Positions 15,689 through 24,615 of a DNA stretch of 49,043 nt are shown here, piece by piece. This DNA comes from Lachnospiraceae bacterium. Lineage in GTDB: Bacteria > Bacillota > Clostridia > Lachnospirales > Lachnospiraceae. Each line of letters begins with the position of its first letter. Within the stretch, counting starts at the first letter, position 1. Position numbers and translations under genes: made by a program. The stretch spans positions 1-49,043 of the forward strand of contig JAILGS010000053.1 of NCBI GenBank assembly GCA_024696615.1, in the 5' to 3' direction. The notes below the pieces were generated by a model. It was given only the letters and a program-made list of their open reading frames with translations, did not search any database and was not told the DNA's origin.

Positions 15689-16489
15689 GTGAAGAAGACA
15701 TTTGTAATCGTGGGCTGTGGATTTTTAGGAAATCTGGTGGCGGACGCATATCAGCAGGGGTTATTGGAAGAATATGAGTTTTTGGGTGCTTATAGTAAGA
15801 CCATGGAGCATACGAAGGCTCTTTGTGAAAGAGTTGGCGGCAGAGCTTGTGAGAAAATCGACGAGTTATTATTACTGCAGCCGGATTATTTAGTGGAGGC
15901 TGCCAGTGTGGATTTGGTGAAAGCTGTGGCAATTCCTGCCCTGGAGCAGGGATGCAGCGTGATTCCACTGTCCATCGGAGCATTTGCGGATGAGAGTTTC
16001 TTAGAGCGGGCCAAGGCAGCAGCGCTGCGGGGCAATAGTAAGATCCATATTCCATGCGGTGCTGTGGGTGGTTTTGATGTATTGCAGACCGTGGCATTAT
16101 TGGCAAATTCTAAGAATCAGAAGGTGGAAGGAACAATTGAGGCGCATAAAAGCGTTGGGTCCTTAAAAAATACTCCACTGTTTTTGGATGAGTTAGAAAC
16201 ATCCAATAAGGTGGAAAAGGTATTTGATGGTTCTGCCAAAGAGGCCATTGAAATCCTCCCAACCAAGGTGAATGTATTTGTCGCAACAGCACTAGCAAGT
16301 CTTGGCGTGGAAGGTATTGAAACCAAGATTTCCACGGTTCCGGAATTTGCGGGGGATGAATATTTTGTCACGATTAAAACCGAAGGATATTCTTCTTCGT
16401 TCGATTTATATTCCAGAACCAGTGAAATTGCCGGCTGGAGCGTGGTAGCGTTAATGAGAAATCTTGCAAGTCCAATGATTTTCTATTAA
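15689..16489 (+). CDS. nadX: Aspartate dehydrogenase-like protein
   Basis: Members of this family oxidise L-aspartate to iminoaspartate with NAD(P), a possible first step of NAD synthesis. The 266-residue protein has an N-terminal Rossmann motif (IVGCGFLGN) and the DUF108 half with IPCGAVGGFDVLQ, close to the family IPSGAIGG. The P-x-N-x-NV motif of the C-terminal half is altered (LPTKVNV), and the catalytic-site neighbourhood (EAHKSVGSLKN) is not the common one. Substrate may therefore differ from aspartate. The GTG start at 15689 has a perfect AGGAGG 6 bp before it. It leads an operon-like set with a 2-hydroxyacid dehydrogenase-like gene and a capA-like gene. nadA and nadC are not present nearby. 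Confidence 0.75.
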   Translation: MKKTFVIVGCGFLGNLVADAYQQGLLEEYEFLGAYSKTMEHTKALCERVGGRACEKIDELLLLQPDYLVEAASVDLVKAVAIPALEQGCSVIPLSIGAFADESFLERAKAAALRGNSKIHIPCGAVGGFDVLQTVALLANSKNQKVEGTIEAHKSVGSLKNTPLFLDELETSNKVEKVFDGSAKEAIEILPTKVNVFVATALASLGVEGIETKISTVPEFAGDEYFVTIKTEGYSSSFDLYSRTSEIAGWSVVALMRNLASPMIFY

Positions 16490-16541
16490 TAGATTCCAAC
16501 ATGCAGGAAGGAAGTTTTTGGATTTTAAATGGAAAGGAGAA

Positions 16542-17447
16542 ATGACGGTGCGTCAATTTCATAAATTAGTAGAAGTGGGGCCTGTGGGACTGATGCCATG
16601 GGCGGAGAAAGAATTAGAGGAGTATGCGAAGGAAATCATTCGTTATGACACTCTTCCAGGGGACAATGCAGAAATCCTTCGTCGCATCGGGGATGCGGAT
16701 GCAGTACTGGTGCGCACCCAGCCCCGGATTGATGCCGAAGTGCTTTCCAAGGCTCCCAATCTAAAATACGTGGGAATGTGCTGTTCCCTATATTCGAAAG
16801 AAAGTGCCAATGTGGATATTGACTATGCACAGGAGCATGGCATCACCGTATATGGTATTCGAGATTACGGGGATCGTGGCGTTGTGGAGTATGTGCTATA
16901 TCAGTTAATTCGCATCCTTCATGGCTACGATTATCCAATGTGGAAGGAAAAGCCCCTGGAGCTTACAGGGATGAAAGTGGGCATGGTGGGACTTGGAGTA
17001 TCCGGAGGAATGACTGCGGATGCCCTGGCCTTTTTGGGCGCCAAGGTATCCTATTATGCAAGAAGTAAAAAGCCGGAACGGGAAGCCATGGGAATGCATT
17101 ATCAGGAATTAATCCCATTACTGAAAGAATCGGATGTGGTGATCACGGCCCTGAATAAGAATGTGATCCTTTTAAAGGAAGAGGAATTTAAGGCCCTGGG
17201 AGAGGGAAAGATTATGATCAATACCTCCATTGGACCTGCAGCGGACCTTACCTGTCTTGCCAAATGGGTGGAAAATCCGAAAAACATCTTCTGTAGTGAT
17301 ACATATGATGGAATCGGAGCCATGGATGAGGCGCATCAACATTTGCCCAATGTCCTATGCACCAATGCCTCTGCCGGTATGACCAAGCAGGGATATGATT
17401 TAATGAGTAAGAAAGTGTTAGATAACATAAGAAAGGCCCTGGATTAG
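16542..17447 (+). CDS. 2-hydroxyacid dehydrogenase-fold protein lacking the catalytic triad
   Basis: The 301-residue protein has the two-domain fold of D-isomer 2-hydroxyacid dehydrogenases, including the nucleotide-binding turn VGLGVSGG and the segment SDVVITALNKN. All three catalytic positions are changed. The Arg of the family motif NTaRG is Ile (NTSIGPAAD), the Glu of DVFxxEP is lost (DTYDGIG), and the His of TPHIAG is Ala (TNASAGM). Normal hydride transfer on a 2-hydroxyacid is therefore unlikely. The start at 16542 has AAAGGAG upstream; an in-frame TTG at 16518 has no site. It sits 52 bp after the nadX-like gene and 28 bp before capA. Confidence 0.78.
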   Translation: MTVRQFHKLVEVGPVGLMPWAEKELEEYAKEIIRYDTLPGDNAEILRRIGDADAVLVRTQPRIDAEVLSKAPNLKYVGMCCSLYSKESANVDIDYAQEHGITVYGIRDYGDRGVVEYVLYQLIRILHGYDYPMWKEKPLELTGMKVGMVGLGVSGGMTADALAFLGAKVSYYARSKKPEREAMGMHYQELIPLLKESDVVITALNKNVILLKEEEFKALGEGKIMINTSIGPAADLTCLAKWVENPKNIFCSDTYDGIGAMDEAHQHLPNVLCTNASAGMTKQGYDLMSKKVLDNIRKALD

Positions 17448-17475
17448 GAATTGGAAACGCCGGGGAAAGCAAAGT

Positions 17476-18639
17476 ATGAACGAGGAAATTACACTGACAT
17501 TTACGGGAGATATTGGATTTGACCGGTATATGGATGGCAAATGGGAGGATCCCAACCTTCTTGCCCCAGAGGTTTTATCCTTCCTACAGGATTCGGACCA
17601 TGTGATCGCCAATGTGGAAGGACCCTTAGTGGCCATACCCACCAATCAGACCACGGAGGGCGTGGTGCAGTTAATGCATACCATGAATCCTAAGGCCGTC
17701 TCCGTCCTAAAAAAAATGCATGCGGATATCTGGAATATCTGCAACAATCATATTATGGATGCGGGGGAGGAAGGCATGGTAAAGACCTTGGAGGAAGCAA
17801 GGCGTGCCAGAGCACTCACCCTGGGGGCTGGAAGAAATCTTAAGGAAGCCAGCGCCCCTATATATTTTCCGGATGCAGGCGGCATCGGCATGATCGGCGT
17901 GGGATATCAGCGAGGCTGTAAACCTGCAGGAGAAGAGAAGGCCGGTTGCTTTAATTGGAGCGATTATGACTTGATCGAGGAGCGAATTCAAGAGATTAAG
18001 AAGCGCTGCCGGTGGTGTGTGATCGTATCCCATGGAGGAGAGGAATTTACTTCCCTTCCTACTCCCTACACCAGGGATCGGTACCTTCGTTATCTAAAGA
18101 TGGGGGCAGATGTGATCGTATCCCACCATCCCCATGTTCCCATGAATTATGAAATGGTGGGGGAGAAGGTTATCTTCTATTCCCTTGGTAATTTCATCTT
18201 TGATACGGATTATCAGCGGGCGCAGTACCATACGGAAAAGGGCATCCTGGTAAAATTGCACTTTACGAAGGAGAAGATGGACTTTGAGGCCATGGGGCTT
18301 TGTATTGAGCGCGGCCTGGAACATGTGGTTTCGGCACCCCTTCCGAAAATCTTCACCCATGTGGGAGAGAGGGACTATGAACTCCTTGCTCCCCTTGCTG
18401 CGAAGATGTTCGTAGCAGCCACCAAGCGCCAGCAGATTTATCTTAATCCGGAGAAATTTGCCCATGCCACGGAAGAAGAGTGGGAGGAGCATTTTTCCAA
18501 TCCAAAGCGCAGTGGCCGGGTGCCTGGAGAGGGACTGGACTTTTTTATTGTTCGACCACTTGCTTCAAGGGCCGAGGAAGGCGCATGGAAGGAAAGCACC
18601 TTAGAAGAAGTAAAGGACTATATCCTTGCCCAAATGTAA
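17476..18639 (+). CDS. CapA family (metallophosphatase-fold) protein
   Basis: CapA/PgsA proteins have a calcineurin-like metallophosphatase fold and are best known from poly-gamma-glutamate capsule synthesis. Motifs are FTGDIGFDR near the start, NVEGP, NNHIMDAG, SHGGEE, SHHPHVPM and SLGNFIFD, all with the expected metal-binding Asp/Asn/His residues. Length is 387. There is no signal peptide or membrane anchor, unlike capsule-associated members, so it should be cytoplasmic. The context is a dehydrogenase pair, not capB/capC, so a phosphatase role on a small molecule is possible. The Shine-Dalgarno is weak (GGGGAAAG). Confidence 0.82.
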   Translation: MNEEITLTFTGDIGFDRYMDGKWEDPNLLAPEVLSFLQDSDHVIANVEGPLVAIPTNQTTEGVVQLMHTMNPKAVSVLKKMHADIWNICNNHIMDAGEEGMVKTLEEARRARALTLGAGRNLKEASAPIYFPDAGGIGMIGVGYQRGCKPAGEEKAGCFNWSDYDLIEERIQEIKKRCRWCVIVSHGGEEFTSLPTPYTRDRYLRYLKMGADVIVSHHPHVPMNYEMVGEKVIFYSLGNFIFDTDYQRAQYHTEKGILVKLHFTKEKMDFEAMGLCIERGLEHVVSAPLPKIFTHVGERDYELLAPLAAKMFVAATKRQQIYLNPEKFAHATEEEWEEHFSNPKRSGRVPGEGLDFFIVRPLASRAEEGAWKESTLEEVKDYILAQM

Positions 18640-18654
18640 TACAAAGATGGGGGA

Positions 18655-18686
18655 ATGAAAGAATCATAGGATGAAAGAATCATAGG
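18655..18686 (+). repeat. Perfect 16-bp tandem duplication
   Basis: ATGAAAGAATCATAGG occurs twice in direct succession (18655-18670 and 18671-18686), between the capA-like gene and the next small gene. Confidence 0.9.
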
Positions 18687-18740
18687 TTGATTCTAAAGTC
18701 CACACAAGTAGGATGGAAAGGAAAAAGAAAAGGAGAAATG

Positions 18741-19043
18741 ATGGAACTAGATGCCAAGGAATATATGAAGGAGCAGTTATTGAAAGAAATCAAAGCCCTG
18801 GGATTTCCGGAAAGTTTTGGCATATTAATCGCTAGAAATTTAAATTCGGAGCGCACCATGGAGCGGATGGTGGGATATCTTCAGAATGTGAAACCTAAGC
18901 GGGCAGAAGATATTGCGGATGAGATGTTAGCCATTATGGAGGACCGTGCTACTTGGATTGCCAAAAAGGAGACCGAAGAGAGTAATCGTAAATACAACGA
19001 GTACCTTCGCAGTGACTTGCGGGAATCTTCAGAAGAAGACTAG
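18741..19043 (+). CDS. Small uncharacterised helical protein
   Basis: I do not recognise this 100-residue protein. It is soluble, highly charged and probably all helical (MELDAKEYMKEQLLKEIKALGFPESFG at the N-terminus, written from two parts of the frame; acidic DLRESSEED at the end). The ATG at 18741 has AGGAG 5 bp upstream. The ATG at 18738 is too close to it, and the TTG at 18687 lies in the tandem repeat zone. It follows the capA-like gene by about 100 bp and may share its transcript. Confidence 0.65.
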   Translation: MELDAKEYMKEQLLKEIKALGFPESFGILIARNLNSERTMERMVGYLQNVKPKRAEDIADEMLAIMEDRATWIAKKETEESNRKYNEYLRSDLRESSEED

Positions 19044-19060
19044 TACTAGATGGAAAACTA

Positions 19061-19069
19061 TGGTATAAT
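19061..19069 (+). promoter_or_regulatory. Extended -10 element before the signalling block
   Basis: TGGTATAAT at 19061-19069 is an extended -10 about 80 bp before the response-regulator start. No clear -35 is seen. Confidence 0.5.
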
Positions 19070-19150
19070 TTTAACAATAATCTATGGCGTGAATGTATGG
19101 TGTCGGGAGCCATGCAGGACTTGCTAATATGGCACAAGGGGGATGTTACC

Positions 19151-19960
19151 ATGGCAAAGTACAAAGTCTTATTAACAGGAAATAATACCGCAGTAATGGA
19201 TGATTTCTTTAATCATCTTTTGGATCGTTTTGAACTGATGACATCTTCTCTTCATTTTGAGGATTTGGACATTCACATTAAACTCTGGGAACCAGATATT
19301 TTATTGGCATGTCTTCATGGAGAGAGTTCAGAGGAGATTTCTCGTTTTGCGAGAGTCCTTCAGCGTCATGGGGACAAGACGGTCTATTTTTTTATCATCG
19401 GAACGGATAGTGAATGCCAGGATTTTCAGAGATATTCCAAGATCGTACCGGATCTTGTATTGGTAAAACCATTAACTTCTGCGGATATTCTTCGGTATAT
19501 TCAGAATTTTATGCAGAAGAAGGAAGATGAAGAAGAATCCGAACGTATTGTGAGCCAGATTAAGGCCGCCCAAGAAGCGAAAGAGATGGCAGCAGCTGCA
19601 AGAAAGAAGATTCTTGTAGTGGATGATGATCCGCTGATCTTAAAGATTGTGAATAGCCAGTTGTCCAATACCTATGATGTGGCAGCAGCAATTAATGCGA
19701 AGTTAGCTTATAAATTTATGGAGAAGAAGAAACCGGACCTCATTCTTCTAGATTATGAGATGCCGGGAGAGAATGGACCGGAAGTATTTTCCAAGCTTCG
19801 GGCTATGCCAGAATATGAGGATATACCGATTATCTTCCTTACGGGTGTAACGGATAAGGATAAAATCATTAGTGTACTTTCTTTAAAGCCCCAGGGTTAT
19901 GTATTAAAACCTCTGGATATGAATGTGTTACAGAGTACCATTAAAAAGTTTCTGGATTAA
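19151..19960 (+). CDS. Response regulator with two receiver domains
   Basis: The 269-residue protein has two CheY-like domains joined by a charged helical linker (KKEDEEESERIVSQIKA region). The first (residues 4-125) is degenerate: it lacks the acidic pocket but keeps a VKPLTS-like end. The second (about 153-269) is intact: LVVDDDP for the metal pocket, phospho-acceptor Asp201 in LLDYEMP, Thr in FLTGV and Lys in LKPLD. There is no DNA-binding or enzymatic output, so it should act through protein contact. The start at 19151 has a GGGGG site 8 bp upstream; the longer frame from 19097 overlaps the promoter. Downstream genes encode a CZB protein and a hybrid kinase, its likely partners. Confidence 0.88.
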   Translation: MAKYKVLLTGNNTAVMDDFFNHLLDRFELMTSSLHFEDLDIHIKLWEPDILLACLHGESSEEISRFARVLQRHGDKTVYFFIIGTDSECQDFQRYSKIVPDLVLVKPLTSADILRYIQNFMQKKEDEEESERIVSQIKAAQEAKEMAAAARKKILVVDDDPLILKIVNSQLSNTYDVAAAINAKLAYKFMEKKKPDLILLDYEMPGENGPEVFSKLRAMPEYEDIPIIFLTGVTDKDKIISVLSLKPQGYVLKPLDMNVLQSTIKKFLD

Positions 19961-19993
19961 AGGATTCGGAAAAATAGAATGGGGGACAAAGCG

Positions 19994-21106
19994 ATGACGG
20001 AAGAAGAGGTAAAATTATTAATTAGCGCCATGGAAGATCTTGGTTCAGGCAAGTATCATACTATCGATGAGAAGGCGTTTAAGGATAAGAAGCTTGTCAA
20101 AGCCTATAACAAGATGGTGGAGGGAGTAATTACCCGTAGTGATCATTATCTGATGCGAATTAATGATTCCATGAAAAAGATTGCGGATAGTAGCTGGGTT
20201 CAGACCATGCTAGAACAGATTGCTTCTCAGCAAGAACCCATCGAGGAATTGGCTAATATTCGTAATAGTTTTAATCATTCCTTAGTGAATTTAGAGGAGC
20301 TTGGAATTGAATTATTAACCTATAGTAGGCAGTTACGTGCCACCGTTGGTCCATTAGTTCGAAGCGGTGAGGATATTATCGCAGGACTTCAGGAAATCCG
20401 CGAATCCGTGGGGGACGAAGTAATTGATGATGTGGATGAACTCGTGGATCAGATGGGATTTACAGGTCGTTCCATCCATGGAATGCAAAAACGTCTCGAT
20501 ATCATTATTGATAATGTATCCGCCATCTATGAAGAAGTAAGTAAGCAGAATCAGTTAGCAAAGCCTCTTTTACAGGATGTGGATCAGTTATCGAAAAGCT
20601 ATGGGGAACTGTCCGTGGAGGCTTTTAATGCGGGAGAACATATGTATCGAATCTCTCGAGATATTGATAATGCCCGTAATGACATGTTCCGTACCAATTC
20701 TGCTCCAACCCTAATTGATCGGTTGAAGGTATTTTATGTAGATCATTATACTTTAACATGGCGTCTTTATAATCATATTGCGGAATTTGAAACCCTGCAG
20801 TTAAGACAGGTAAATAATCCGGATCGTTGTAAATTTGGTCTGTGGTGTCGCAATGATGTTCCGGAATGGCTAAAGGAGACGGAGAGTTTTCAGAGGGCCT
20901 TCACCATTCATGATGAATTGCATGATCATGCCGTGGCTTGTTATAAAGCCAAGGAGAATTATGATGTGAATCTTGCCATGGAAGAATTCCATAAGACCCT
21001 GCATTGTATGGAGGATTTTAAAATTGCCTTAGATGATATGGCGCAAGAATGTCGAAAGCATGGGGAGGCAGAAGAAACACCGGTATGGAAATATACCGGA
21101 TTATAA
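19994..21106 (+). CDS. Soluble helical sensor with C-terminal CZB (zinc-binding) domain
   Basis: The 370-residue protein is soluble. About residues 40-240 are long helices with heptad-like spacing. The C-terminal part matches the chemoreceptor zinc-binding (CZB) pattern: a His in DHYTLTWRLYNHI near 248, CKFGLWC near 278, and HDELHDHA near 305. CZB domains bind zinc through Cys and His and are known to sense zinc or hypochlorous acid in chemoreceptors and cyclases. Here no methyl-accepting, GGDEF or kinase domain is attached, so it likely signals through the neighbouring kinase. The start is chosen at 19994 (GGGGG 8 bp upstream) over the ATG at 19979. It lies 33 bp after the double-receiver gene. 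Confidence 0.78.
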   Translation: MTEEEVKLLISAMEDLGSGKYHTIDEKAFKDKKLVKAYNKMVEGVITRSDHYLMRINDSMKKIADSSWVQTMLEQIASQQEPIEELANIRNSFNHSLVNLEELGIELLTYSRQLRATVGPLVRSGEDIIAGLQEIRESVGDEVIDDVDELVDQMGFTGRSIHGMQKRLDIIIDNVSAIYEEVSKQNQLAKPLLQDVDQLSKSYGELSVEAFNAGEHMYRISRDIDNARNDMFRTNSAPTLIDRLKVFYVDHYTLTWRLYNHIAEFETLQLRQVNNPDRCKFGLWCRNDVPEWLKETESFQRAFTIHDELHDHAVACYKAKENYDVNLAMEEFHKTLHCMEDFKIALDDMAQECRKHGEAEETPVWKYTGL

Positions 21107-21174
21107 AATAACTTCATGGAAGGAATGAAGTGTTTGGGGAGCCTTATATAAGGCTTGCAAGTGGGGGTGATGGC

Positions 21175-23934
21175 ATGGTTACGGTGGAAGGATATCAATT
21201 AGACGAAATCTTGGACTTTTCCGTTGTGGAACGTCTTCAAAATATATATCGGTCAACCACGGGGATGGAAGCCCATCTTGTGGATCTTGACGGAAAAAAT
21301 TTGGTACAGACGCCTTCCTATGAGAGAAAGCGTAAGGATCAGTTCTGTGTGAAATATGTTCGAAGTACACAACTGGGGGATAAGATGTGCCATGCCTGTG
21401 AATTATTACTGGCGAGGGAAGTGTTAGAAAATCAGGCTCCCATTGTGAATATCTGTCACTGTGGTCTGGTGCAATTTGCAGTTCCCATTGTGGTTCGTGG
21501 AAAGATGATCTGCGTCTTTGCCGGTGGACATGTGACGATTGAGCCTTTGGAATTTGATGCCGTAGCGGATCTTGCGAAATTATATCAATTAAATTTTAAG
21601 GAATTGTGGGAGTCAGCCAAGGATCTTCCACTTATTAGCATGGAACGAGCCAGAGCTGCAGCTTCGGAGATGTATTCTTTTTCCGGAATTATTGCGGATA
21701 TGATTGAGAATCGTATTAAGGCCCTCGAGACGGAAGAACAGTTAAAGCATGCGGATGCCGTAAAATCAGACTTCCTTGCGAATATGAGTCATGAAATCCG
21801 AACTCCAATGAACGCAGTGATTGGTATGTCGGAGATGGCACTTCGTGAAAATATTCAGCCCCTTGCGGCTCGTGACTATATCAGTCAGATTAAGAATTCC
21901 GGAAAAGCCCTTCTTAGTATTATCAATGATATTCTTGATTTTTCAAAAATTGAATCCGGTAAGATGGAGATTGTTCCTGTGGACTATGAGCCAATGAGTG
22001 TATTTAACGATGTGACCAATATCGTAATGACTCGTCTGGTGGATAAGAATGTGGAATTAATGCTGGACTTGGATGCGAATATTCCTAAAATCCTTCACGG
22101 AGATAATCTGCGTATTCGCCAGGTCTTAATTAATATTGCCAATAATGCCACCAAATTCACGAATATGGGTCATATTAAGATTTCCATTCGAAGTGAAGCA
22201 GTGGATGAAAAACGAAGCAATCTGAAGGTCTATGTGGAAGATACGGGAATTGGTATTCGGGAAGAAGATATGCGAAAGCTCTTTAATTCCTTCCAACAGG
22301 TGGATAGTAAGAGAAATCGAAATGTGGAAGGTACCGGTCTTGGTCTTGCAATCTCGAAGAATTTAGTACAGCAGATGGGTGGTGAGATTGGTGTCTGCAG
22401 CACCTATGGAGAGGGTAGTACCTTCTACTTTACCATTCCTCAGGAAGTGGTGGATGCCTCTCCTTCCGTATATCTTAACGAAGATCCCAAGGAATATGCT
22501 CTTGCTTTTGCTTTTGAGAATGAAGATGCTGCACAGGATATTCAGGAAGCCGCTGAGGAACTGGGCGTGGATGCTACAATTCTCGATGATCCGCAGAATC
22601 CCGTGGCTGCATTATTTGCCTGGGCGGGAGAGCATCCAAATCAAAAGAAGTACTTTATTATTCCTCAGAGTGGTTTTTATCCGGAGGAGGCAGCTGGTAC
22701 CATTGGCCAGCCAGGATATGAGGATGTGCAATTTGTTCTATTAGCGGATACATTTGCAGAGGTAAAGCAATGGGCGGATTATCCAGCACTTAAGATTTTG
22801 AAAAAACCAGTGTCCTGCTTTAATTTAGCGGCCCTTTTAAATAATGTGGAATACCATGTGGAAGTGGAGAAAGAGGATAGCGCGAATTTCGAAGCACCGG
22901 ATGCCAAGGTTTTAATTGTGGATGATAATGCGGTGAATCTTACGGTGGCTAAGGGCCTGATGGAACCATTAAATATGCAGGTAACCACGGCAGGTTCTGG
23001 TAAGGAAGCCCTGGATTTAATTAGTAGGGAACAGTTTGATTTGATCTTTATGGATCATATGATGCCGGATTTAGATGGTGTGGAGACCACACGAATTATC
23101 CGACGAATGTATCTAAATTACGCGGAAGTACCGATTATTGCCCTGACAGCCAATGCTATTAGTGGTACGAAGGAGATGTTCTTACAGGAAGGAATGAATG
23201 ATTTTGTGGCAAAACCAATCGAACTTCGGTTGTTGATGGCCAAGATTAAACAATGGCTTCCACCGGAGAAGATTCATTCTTTAACCTCCGGCAGACCTGT
23301 ACCAAAGGCTACAGAGAGTAAGGAGGTGTCCCTTATGAATTTAGAGATTGGAGATCTGGATATTTCCCATGCATTACAGCTTCTTGGAACGGAGGATTTG
23401 TTCTGGACCGTGTTAAAGGAATATTATCATTATATTCCATCCAAAGCTAGCTCCATCGAAAAGCATTATCGGGAGAAGGATATTGCCAATTATACCATTG
23501 AGGTACATGCGTTAAAGAGTGCTTCCAGACAGATTGGTGCTATTCGTCTTGCAGATCTTGCTGCCTTATTAGAGAAGGCTGGTAATTCCAGGGATTTGGA
23601 TACCATTGAGCGTCAGACGGAAACCCTTCTTCATATGTATCGTAATTACGAGATGGTGCTTGCGCCATTCTTCCAGGAGAAGCCTTCGGATGAGAAGAAT
23701 GTTTCGAAGGAGAAGATTACCAAGGAAGAGTTAGAGACTTACTTTACGAAGATTCGGGAAGCCTTGGATGATCTTAACCTTACGGAGATGGAAGAAATCT
23801 GTAATCAAATGCAGCAGCAGTCCTTCCCAGAAGATCAGGAAGCATATCTTTCCCGTCTGTTAGAGGCTACCAATCAGATGGATGTGGATGAATGCAGCAA
23901 TATTGTGGAAGAATGGGAAAAGTGTGATTTTTAG
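21175..23934 (+). CDS. PocR-domain hybrid histidine kinase with receiver and Hpt
   Basis: The 919-residue soluble kinase begins with a PocR sensory domain (about 5-185), recognisable by its Cys-rich core (MCHACELL and NICHCGLVQFAVPI). HisKA follows with phospho-acceptor His206 in SHEIRTPMN, then HATPase_c with the N box (NIANNATKF), DTGIGI and GTGLGLAIS. Next is a degenerate receiver-like region (about 440-560) and an intact receiver with Asp627 in FMDHMMP. An Hpt domain has His778 in EVHALKSAS, followed by an acidic helical tail. There are no membrane helices. PocR domains in other proteins bind small molecules such as diols or hydrocarbon-type ligands. Start 21175 has GGGGGTG upstream. It forms a block with the two preceding genes. 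Confidence 0.92.
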   Translation: MVTVEGYQLDEILDFSVVERLQNIYRSTTGMEAHLVDLDGKNLVQTPSYERKRKDQFCVKYVRSTQLGDKMCHACELLLAREVLENQAPIVNICHCGLVQFAVPIVVRGKMICVFAGGHVTIEPLEFDAVADLAKLYQLNFKELWESAKDLPLISMERARAAASEMYSFSGIIADMIENRIKALETEEQLKHADAVKSDFLANMSHEIRTPMNAVIGMSEMALRENIQPLAARDYISQIKNSGKALLSIINDILDFSKIESGKMEIVPVDYEPMSVFNDVTNIVMTRLVDKNVELMLDLDANIPKILHGDNLRIRQVLINIANNATKFTNMGHIKISIRSEAVDEKRSNLKVYVEDTGIGIREEDMRKLFNSFQQVDSKRNRNVEGTGLGLAISKNLVQQMGGEIGVCSTYGEGSTFYFTIPQEVVDASPSVYLNEDPKEYALAFAFENEDAAQDIQEAAEELGVDATILDDPQNPVAALFAWAGEHPNQKKYFIIPQSGFYPEEAAGTIGQPGYEDVQFVLLADTFAEVKQWADYPALKILKKPVSCFNLAALLNNVEYHVEVEKEDSANFEAPDAKVLIVDDNAVNLTVAKGLMEPLNMQVTTAGSGKEALDLISREQFDLIFMDHMMPDLDGVETTRIIRRMYLNYAEVPIIALTANAISGTKEMFLQEGMNDFVAKPIELRLLMAKIKQWLPPEKIHSLTSGRPVPKATESKEVSLMNLEIGDLDISHALQLLGTEDLFWTVLKEYYHYIPSKASSIEKHYREKDIANYTIEVHALKSASRQIGAIRLADLAALLEKAGNSRDLDTIERQTETLLHMYRNYEMVLAPFFQEKPSDEKNVSKEKITKEELETYFTKIREALDDLNLTEMEEICNQMQQQSFPEDQEAYLSRLLEATNQMDVDECSNIVEEWEKCDF

Positions 23935-24044
23935 ATGAATCTTTACGGAAGCTCTATGGAGTTTTTTCTGAAATTGTTGTATGATGGGAAAAGTTTCTAA
24001 GGGTGAAATTAAGACAACTTGGAAGGAAGATTGGAGGAATAAAC

Positions 24045-24422
24045 ATGAATGATACGGTAAAGAATGCATTGGACGGAGTCCTTGCAGGTCTTGGAGATAG
24101 CGAGAAGAAGATGTTTACTCAGATTGCACATCTGGTAAAGCTGAGTGTAAAGAGTTCTTATTTGGAAGATCCTGCACATCCAGGATGTAAGGTGGTAACG
24201 ATTTCCACCTTAGAGATTCCAATTATGGGATTTGAAATTGCCATTGGCGGTGGCCATGGTGGAAGTGAAGGAATCTTAAAGAATCTTATGGGATCGGAGT
24301 GTAATGGTGCACCACTTCTTTGTGATTATAAGATTTTTCAGTCCGACGATGGGGAGACAGAATTTATGTCCGTCGTGCTTCCAGAAGATGTGATTACTTA
24401 TATGGATGAAATGTCCTTCTAA
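24045..24422 (+). CDS. Uncharacterised 125-residue protein
   Basis: No family is recognised. The protein is soluble, with a helical N-terminus and a glycine-rich middle (IGGGHGGSEG). Two Cys lie near the C-terminal half (GSECNGAPLLCDY). The start at 24045 has GGAGG 7 bp upstream; an in-frame GTG at 24003 has none. A TG-extended -10 (TATGAT at 23980-23985) precedes it, so it may have its own promoter after the kinase gene. Confidence 0.65.
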   Translation: MNDTVKNALDGVLAGLGDSEKKMFTQIAHLVKLSVKSSYLEDPAHPGCKVVTISTLEIPIMGFEIAIGGGHGGSEGILKNLMGSECNGAPLLCDYKIFQSDDGETEFMSVVLPEDVITYMDEMSF

Positions 24423-24489
24423 TGTTAAATTGTACTAATTTAGTTCATAAAATTAGTGAATTTCTTAACATTATAAGGTCAATACAAGA

Positions 24490-24518
24490 TTGACAAGGGC
24501 AAATTGGTCGGATATAAT
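24490..24518 (+). promoter_or_regulatory. Consensus sigma-A promoter of pckA
   Basis: TTGACA (24490-24495) and TATAAT (24513-24518) have a 17-bp spacer, a perfect match. The leader is about 90 nt. Confidence 0.9.
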
Positions 24519-24615
24519 CGTATTTGGTTATTTTGTCAAAGGGGATGCACTTTTGTGTATACAAGATTTGACGGATAAATATATTTTTAATTATTAAGAA
24601 AAGAGGTATTAGTAA

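Noticed and set aside
15552-16106. Minus-strand 184-codon frame
   Set aside because: It is antisense to the aspartate-dehydrogenase-like gene and rich in Pro/His/Ser as shadows tend to be.
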